Origin: Eutypella sp. D-1
Taxonomy: Eukaryota; Ascomycota; Sordariomycetes; Xylariales; Diatrypaceae
Reading direction: 5' to 3'
Length of the DNA: 64,000 nt
Assembly (NCBI GenBank): GCA_023313575.1
Contig: JAJTTP010000006.1
Span: forward strand, 310,001-374,000
Of this stretch, positions 58,137-64,000 are shown piece after piece. Numbering within the stretch: the first letter of the stretch is position 1; each line of letters opens with the position of its first letter. A program made the translations under genes and the position numbers. A model generated the notes under the pieces. It had not been told where the DNA came from. It was given only the letters and a program-made list of their open reading frames with translations, and did no database searches.

Positions 58137-60117
58137 CGTATTCGATCTATATTGCTTAGAAATTTGATGTGTTAAAATATAGAAGAGTGTTGAGACAGTG
58201 AAAGATTAAGAAACCCCATTTCAAGGAAGTATTAATACCCTCGGACTTTCGGAAAGAATGAGAATTTGAGAAACCATTTCTAAAGCAACATCAATACACG
58301 GAAATAAGGGTCCTAGGGGAGAGTGAAGATGAGAAAGACCAGTTTCACGGAGGCGTTACATTCGGACATAGGAGGCCCAATGCTCCGGAGCCCGGAGGGG
58401 CAAGGGTTTATAGCACGGATGCATGAAATCGGCATGACATCGGCGTGGAATGCAGCACGACACAGGCATCTTGACAAAGACGGCAACGGGGCGTTATGCT
58501 AGCCATCCCGGCCATCCTCATTAGGGTTTACGCATATGGGGCGGCCAATGGGTATGGGGGACTCATTAGCCCGTAAGCAGGCTGGCTGTCTGGCCTGTCC
58601 GGCCTTGCGAAAAACCCGGATGGGTCTCAAAGAACTTTACCCAATGACCCGTCGTTCGGTTTCTTGTCAGGATCGCCAAGGCTGGGCATCGAGTCCGTTC
58701 GTTCCAGAACGATATCCACCGGGTCAGCTGCACCCCGCAAATCCAGGCCCTTCAAGTGGTGGATGGTTATGAGAAGGCGGCCGGAGATGATTCAAAGGTT
58801 TAAGATAATCGGCGTAGTATCCTTCAGGCCTGGTACTGTAAGCTCCCCTTGGTCCATATATCAGACCGGAGGTATGGCCGCCTACCTGTTATGCTCATAG
58901 ACTCTTGCTACTATATCGGATATTGGCATCTCGATTCTTCATTTTGACAATTTGATTGAATAAAAGCCATAATTATATCTTGTAGAGTAAGCAACTCAAA
59001 GTTGACTCGATCCCTACCTAGGATGTGATGTTTGTCCTTTCTGCATCAAGCGTTATCGAGATGTAAAATCGTAGCGCAAATTCCATTAGCCAACGTTTGA
59101 TAGGGGTTGACAACTCTACAAAAGGTACAGATCACTATGACAGCGATACATGGTTGAATCTGTATTCACCATCACTCAGCTCGGCTGACTTTGCGGCGAT
59201 TGTTGATAATACGACTAGCCATAAATCAGGGTTTAGTGAATTCAGCAAACAGCCAAGCGAAGTCGAAAAAAGTGGCCAAAATTCAAAAGAGAAAGAGCCT
59301 GAAGTTGGACCACTTTTTTCCTACTCCGCCTGATAATGTGGTGATGATGTAAAAGAAGCTAGATATAGATTCATCTGTTCCGAAGGATATATACTTAGTA
59401 GCTGTATTGGGAATAAGTGCAACCACTAGTGAAGTTAGGGGGCGGCCGACAAACACATGCGCTGTGCCTTTACACACCACCTTTCAAATACCATAGTATA
59501 CGTTATCACGGGCATTATTGATTGACTGTAATATATTTTAAAGCTGTATCCAAGCAAATAAAGAAGTGTATAATTTGACCATACTTCTAAATCAATACGT
59601 TTCTCATTCGTGAGTGATTGCAACTTTCTAAGCCGCTATATATATTTGGGCGGATTGAGGCACGTCTTGTTTTTTCTTTTTTTACGGGGCATCCAAGATA
59701 GGATTCAAATACATAAGCGATATAATCCTCGGGCGGACCGCCCATTTTACTTCCGTTCCGGAACGAAATTCAGTAAGACCGAGTCTAATTACGTACTTCC
59801 CACAACTGAATTGTTGAATTCGGCGTGAGCAAGACCTAACTAATATAAGCATACAACTGTCTTGCCCGCGTTTAAACATGAGTTACATTACTGGCAAGTA
59901 CAAGCACAATATTGTTGCGCTGGTACTATAACAAAGAACATGACCGTAGTCAGTAGTCCTGCTTGCATGGCCTATACATATAGACCCCCACCATGTCTCA
60001 AATCTTATCACAGTGCAATTGCCGGTACAATCCAGCCAAGAACTTTCAAAGTCTGCAACAAACGAGTCTTCAAAGCTACGACTCGATTTCAGCGTCACTC
60101 ACGTTACAGCCGCAACG
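58137..60117. other. Intergenic
   Basis: About 2 kb. Degenerate GAGAAA/CCATTTC-like direct repeats occur at about 58200-58370. A frame at 59097-59333 has no ATG start and no recognisable domain. No gene is called. Confidence 0.45.
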
Positions 60118-60384
60118 ATGTTTTTATTCATGACGTTGCTCTTCATGTTCCTGATGGTTTTCATCCTATGCAGAATTCTCTGCATGATTGGGGCCATCAT
60201 GTGGAGCATCTTCAAGGACGTATTATACACGATCTGCAGTTTTCTTATGGTACCAATCATTCTTGCCCTCATCTTCGCCGGTCTGTGCACGTACCCGTTG
60301 GAAACAAAGGTAGTCATTGTACTATTATTTGCACTCGGTCTGCTCAGCGTTAACACGAAGAAGCAAGCCTGGGCGCGTAAGTAG
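60118..60384 (+). CDS. Possible small membrane protein
   Basis: The frame codes 88 residues, beginning MFLFMTLLFMFLMVFILC, with two or three hydrophobic segments (also LYTICSFLMVPIILALIFAGLC and VVIVLLFALGLLS) and a basic end KKQAWARK. The open frame extends further upstream without an ATG. No family is recognised and the region is AT-rich, so a chance frame is quite possible. Confidence 0.25.
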   Translation: MFLFMTLLFMFLMVFILCRILCMIGAIMWSIFKDVLYTICSFLMVPIILALIFAGLCTYPLETKVVIVLLFALGLLSVNTKKQAWARK

Positions 60385-60609
60385 TTCACCCACTTAACTA
60401 ACATCTACATACGTCTTAAGTATGTAGTACGTAGATCACTAAGGGTTACCCCCCCCCCACTTGTTTATCGTTTCGGCACTGTTGGGGGTGAGGAGAGAAA
60501 TGGCAGAGGGGGAAAGGGAACGGAATTATAAATCGCCTTCCTCAACCGTTCCATATTGCTAGGCTAAGTGAACTGTCAACTCTATGCGCCGACTTGTGAG
60601 AATCGGGCT

Positions 60610-62262
60610 TTAGGCAATCCAGAACCAAATTCTCTCCAGGAAATTCCTCGGGATGCGTTCCGGCCACGTCCCCTCCAAGCGGTCGATCTCCGCCTTGCCG
60701 CTCCACAGGTCCATCTCGCTGGTCTTGACGAACTTCGTTCTTTTGATGAACTTGTAACTCAAGAACAAGCCGGCAAAAATGGGGATGTCGATGTAGGGTG
60801 GGAGGAAGGTCTTGGCGCTGAACTTTCCCGGGAAGAAGGCGTCGTAACCGTTGGTGAGGGCAACTAGTAGGCAAAAGCCGATGGAGAAGTACGCAAGGTA
60901 GGGTTGGAGGGGAGAGCGGTAGTGCAAGCTTGTACGAGGTATGCCGTTGTACTCGAGGCCTTGGTAGAAACGTATGTAGATGATACAGGTAGATGCCCAC
61001 ACAATAAGGGTCGAGACGGCCGATAAGTTCGAAAACCAGAAGAACACCTCCTCACCGCGGTTGTTGACGTTAAGGTAGCAGAGACACGACAGTGCCGTCG
61101 TAGCCGCCACTGCCCCGTAGGGAACCCCAAACTTCTCATACCTGAGGACGCGCGGCGCCTTGCCGTCTAGGGCCGCAGAGTACAACACCCGTGTCGAGGC
61201 GTAGAAGAAAGAGTTGCCCGCAGACCAGGCAGAGCTCAGAACTACCGCGTTGATGATGGACGGTAGTGTCTGAATTCCACCATTTTTGATGGCGATGACG
61301 AACGGCGAAGCGGCAGCACCGGGTGCCGAATTATCGATGGCGTTCAACAGGCCCGTATCCTTAGATGATACGCACATGGTAACGAGGAACATGGCCAAGA
61401 CGTAAAAGATAAGGATGCGCCAAAAGACACGACGGATAGCCTTGGGGATGTTACGGCGCGGATCCTCGGTCTCGCCGGCAGCGATAACGACCATTTCGCT
61501 TCCACCGTAAGCAAATGTGGCCTGAGTGAAGACACGCCAAAAGGCAAGAAAACGGCCCAATGCGCCCCCAACGAGATACTCGTTCATAGGGCCCGGATCC
61601 CCCCAATAGCGAAAGCCGATAGCGCCATCGGCATTGGGTGCGCCGCCGCACGTGATAATCAACATCAGCAGAATCAATCCCACGATAGTGGTTAGTTTGA
61701 TGGCGCCGAACACGAATTCGGCCTCCCCGTAGATACGCACGGGGAGGCAGTTGATGATGACCATAGCGGCGAAGAAGACCGTGATCAGCGCCGCCTTAGG
61801 AATGTCGTTGGGCCAGAAGTCTACAATCACTACTGCTACCGTCACCTCGATGGGCACGCCAATCGCTAGCTGGTACCAATAGTTCCAGCCGAGTGTAAAG
61901 CCGAGCGCTTCATCGACGTAACGTGTCGCATATACGGGAACAGCGCCGGGCAGCGGGAGATACGTGGCCATCTCACCGAGACTGTTGATGACACAGAAAA
62001 GGTTGAAGCCGGTAATCAGATAAGCGAGGACGGTAGACAGCGGCCCTGCAAGCGAGAGCATCTGCCCGGAGCCGACGAACAGGCCCGTCCCAATGGCACC
62101 TGAGAGCGCAAGGAACTGCACATGTCGTGACTTGAGCTTGCGATCCAGTGTTCCCACGTGGCGGTTCTCATGTTCATGTTTCATCTCGTCCACAACGTCG
62201 ACCGTCTCATCCCCGGCTGCCGTGCCAATTTCATCTTTCTTTCCTGATTCGACGTCGGCCAT
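60610..62262 (-). CDS. Amino-acid permease, APC/YAT family
   Basis: An intronless frame of 550 residues. After about 40 polar residues comes LKSRHVQFLALSGAIGTGLFVGSGQ, the family entry motif, then about 12 membrane segments. Landmarks include EMATYLPLPGAVPVYATRYVD, GFRYWGDPGPMNEY, ETEDPRRNIPKAIRRVFWRI, APGAAASPFVIAI and WSAGNSFFYASTRVLYSAALDGKAPR. The C-terminal tail is polar and ends near FLERIWFWIA. It belongs to the same superfamily as the permease at 25.5 kb, but differs in the absence of introns and in many helix positions, so it is not a recent duplicate. Amino-acid import at the plasma membrane is expected; the substrate is not known. Confidence 0.93.
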   Translation of the reverse strand: MADVESGKKDEIGTAAGDETVDVVDEMKHEHENRHVGTLDRKLKSRHVQFLALSGAIGTGLFVGSGQMLSLAGPLSTVLAYLITGFNLFCVINSLGEMATYLPLPGAVPVYATRYVDEALGFTLGWNYWYQLAIGVPIEVTVAVVIVDFWPNDIPKAALITVFFAAMVIINCLPVRIYGEAEFVFGAIKLTTIVGLILLMLIITCGGAPNADGAIGFRYWGDPGPMNEYLVGGALGRFLAFWRVFTQATFAYGGSEMVVIAAGETEDPRRNIPKAIRRVFWRILIFYVLAMFLVTMCVSSKDTGLLNAIDNSAPGAAASPFVIAIKNGGIQTLPSIINAVVLSSAWSAGNSFFYASTRVLYSAALDGKAPRVLRYEKFGVPYGAVAATTALSCLCYLNVNNRGEEVFFWFSNLSAVSTLIVWASTCIIYIRFYQGLEYNGIPRTSLHYRSPLQPYLAYFSIGFCLLVALTNGYDAFFPGKFSAKTFLPPYIDIPIFAGLFLSYKFIKRTKFVKTSEMDLWSGKAEIDRLEGTWPERIPRNFLERIWFWIA

Positions 62263-63283
62263 GGTGTCAATACTCGTTGATGTCCGTCCGGTCGCACTAA
62301 GCGGTTCGCGACGTTTGGTGCTCAGATCATTTATCAGAAAGGGAATCAGACCAACAGAGGACTTACGGGGGATGCTGCATTTTTATCTAGGTGGAAGATT
62401 AGGCCACTAAAGCTTATTCGACCCCGGGGATTCGCGCCGAGAAAGTATCGCGGGGTAAAGTCCCCTACCGACTGCCTCACTGCCTCCCTAGGTTGTGTTC
62501 ACCCATGGGGGACGGTTACCATCCCTGTACTTTCTTGGAGACGTTGCAACGTTGGATCTGTACAGCCGGGGCTGTCATTGGTTATCTAGGGATGTCACCC
62601 TCATTGCAGGGCTCGGCGTCCCATCTCCATGGGTACAAGGGGTCCAAATCCAGAAGCTCGTAAGGAGGATGGAGACGCCTTAGTGACGCCAAGTTTACTT
62701 CATGTGGAAAAATTATAACACGCAAACTTCGCTTACGAAACTCTCAGTCTATCGGACTTGTTGGAAAACTGGCAGTACGCCGTTGGCTGAGTATTTTCCT
62801 GAAATAGGGCTTTAGAATAAAAAAGTTTAAGTTTGGGCTCTCCAAGACGATACGGTGCCTGCTGACTGGTTGCGTGCAACTCACGTGCGATCCTACGTGC
62901 TTTTAGCCAGAATCTCTTACCCTGTAGTCTAAACACCCCACACGAAACTTGGATAGCATATTGATATCGTGCGTCACCGACAGTTCATCCACCGGGCGTT
63001 CATATCAACTACACATGAGATGGATTGGTTCCGTTTGAGGACCAGTTGGCCGACCCTTTTTATCACTCCGATATTTTAACCCCCCCCCTTTCTGCTGTAT
63101 CTGTCGGCTTTTGAAACCTCTCCTGATGCGCCCTCGATAAGCTCGATACATTCCGGAAGTTTTTGGTACGATTCTACCTCATCCACCAAGGCCTTACCGA
63201 AATCCGACCATCACGGACGGCTCAGTCGCCGTCCTCCCCTTCGGGCGGGGAGGGGGGGGTCGCCGCCTCCGCCTCCTACCTAC
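62263..63283. other. Intergenic
   Basis: About 1 kb upstream of the permease. No gene is recognised. Confidence 0.5.
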
Positions 63284-63597
63284 ATGGATGAACGCGGCCC
63301 TCGAAAGGCTCATAATGGTTCAGAACGTGGAAGAGGCCAGCTTACGCCCGTATATGAAGTCCCTGGTGAGCCTGTTAGCCGGTGCCTTCGAACGCAGCAC
63401 CGGAGTGACGATAATGGAGCCACCCTTTGGACGCCACAACAGACTGGCTGGATCTGCACTTGGAACTCAACTATGCCCTGATTTATCTCAGCCACAGCTG
63501 CGTTTCATCACTCGAGTCCGGCATGGAGGCAGAGCAGCGCTTTGCGCGAGGCCGCAATCCGCGCAGGGTTAAAGGCCTTGAAGTTCTGCTGCCCTAG
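63284..63597 (+). pseudogene. Frameshifted coding remnant, unknown family
   Basis: Two overlapping frames each read like real protein. The first goes from about 63284 to 63427 (ALERLIMVQNVEEASLRPYM to TGVTIMEPP). The second continues in the next frame from about 63427 to TAG near 63597 (TTDWLDLHLELNYALIYL to GLEVLLP). A single-base shift near 63426 joins them. The family is not recognised and no other exon was found. Confidence 0.35.
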
Positions 63598-64000
63598 TGC
63601 CGAGTGAACCATGGTGTAGCCGTTTAGCTGCTGGTGTGGCGCCACCGGCCCCTCAACGTATCCCGAGCGGCTGTGGCACTACTATCTAAATAAGTATGTC
63701 TATAAGATGCCGGCTAGGAAGGCGGCCAGGAACGGCAAATGAAGTTCTCGATTATGCTTGGTATCTCATACTGAGCTGGGTGTTCGTGAAGGCACGGCGT
63801 CGACCTGGCGTAGCGTTCCATAGTCACGCGTTTGTATCTGTCGGCACGACCCACGGTGGCTGTATCTCGAGGCACTAGGCTGGAATTCGTTGCTGAATAA
63901 CAATAGAAACCCAGAGCCCCTCATCCAAGCTGAACAAGTGCAATATTTAATTTGCCCTGATCCGGATGTCAAAGCGGACCACGATTTAACTTAGTTCTTT
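63598..64000. other. Right-edge intergenic sequence
   Basis: Nothing is recognised in the last about 400 bases. Confidence 0.45.

Noticed and set aside
59097..59333. Plus-strand frame of 78 codons
   Set aside because: No ATG at its start and no recognisable domain; AT-rich surroundings.

Overview
The window is nuclear DNA of a filamentous ascomycete. The genes carry short GT-AG introns of about 50-160 bases. Many products belong to Pezizomycotina-typical families: a HET-domain protein, a Zn2Cys6 regulator, a secreted berberine-bridge-type oxidase and a Ser/Thr-rich surface protein with DUF7908-like and DUF6923-like ends. The recurring CCTAGGTA/TAGGTAGG motif and the gene content suggest a Sordariomycete; Xylariales is only a guess. 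No CRISPR array, operon, rRNA gene or convincing complete tRNA gene is visible.

Layout. 0.6-1.6 kb: single-pass membrane protein (+). 2.0-2.4 kb: AT-rich, RIP-like block. 2.9-5.0 kb: DUF89/ARMT1-type phosphatase (+). 5.5-6.2 kb: promethin-like membrane protein (-). 7.2-13.6 kb: giant repeat adhesin of about 2,000 residues (-). 14.5-15.2 kb: disordered protein (-). 16.3-17.9 kb: proteasome ATPase RPT2 (-). 19.1-20.5 kb: succinyl-CoA ligase alpha LSC1 (+). 22.1-23.6 kb: phospholipase-D-like protein (+). 25.5-27.4 kb: amino-acid permease (+). 28.0-30.3 kb: nucleotidyltransferase-like protein (-), divergent from a HET-domain gene at 30.9-33.3 kb (+). 34.6-36.4 kb: secreted 5'-nucleotidase (+), convergent with a secreted FAD oxidase at 36.6-38.7 kb (-). 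40.7-41.3 kb: decayed ankyrin fragment. 41.3-43.1 kb: 2-oxoglutarate/Fe(II) dioxygenase-like gene (-) with two awkward splice junctions. 44.5-46.0 kb: BAR-domain protein (-). 47.5-48.1 and 49.9-50.5 kb: two non-coding inverted-repeat elements flanked by TA duplications. 50.8-52.4 kb: Zn2Cys6 factor (+). 53.8-55.5 kb: saccharopine-dehydrogenase-like oxidoreductase (+). 55.7-56.7 kb: metallo-beta-lactamase-like protein (-). 57.4-58.1 kb: small four-exon cupin (-). 60.6-62.3 kb: second amino-acid permease (-). 63.3-63.6 kb: frameshifted coding remnant.

Most genes look independent. Core metabolism and proteostasis (RPT2, LSC1, DUF89) occupy the left third. The right two thirds are accessory in character: secreted enzymes, transporters, a regulator, decayed genes and small transposons. 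The possible functional pair is the divergent NTase-like and HET genes at 28-33 kb, which share one 605-base intergenic region. All exon models were assembled by eye from reading frame, splice consensus and family resemblance; no search or alignment was run.
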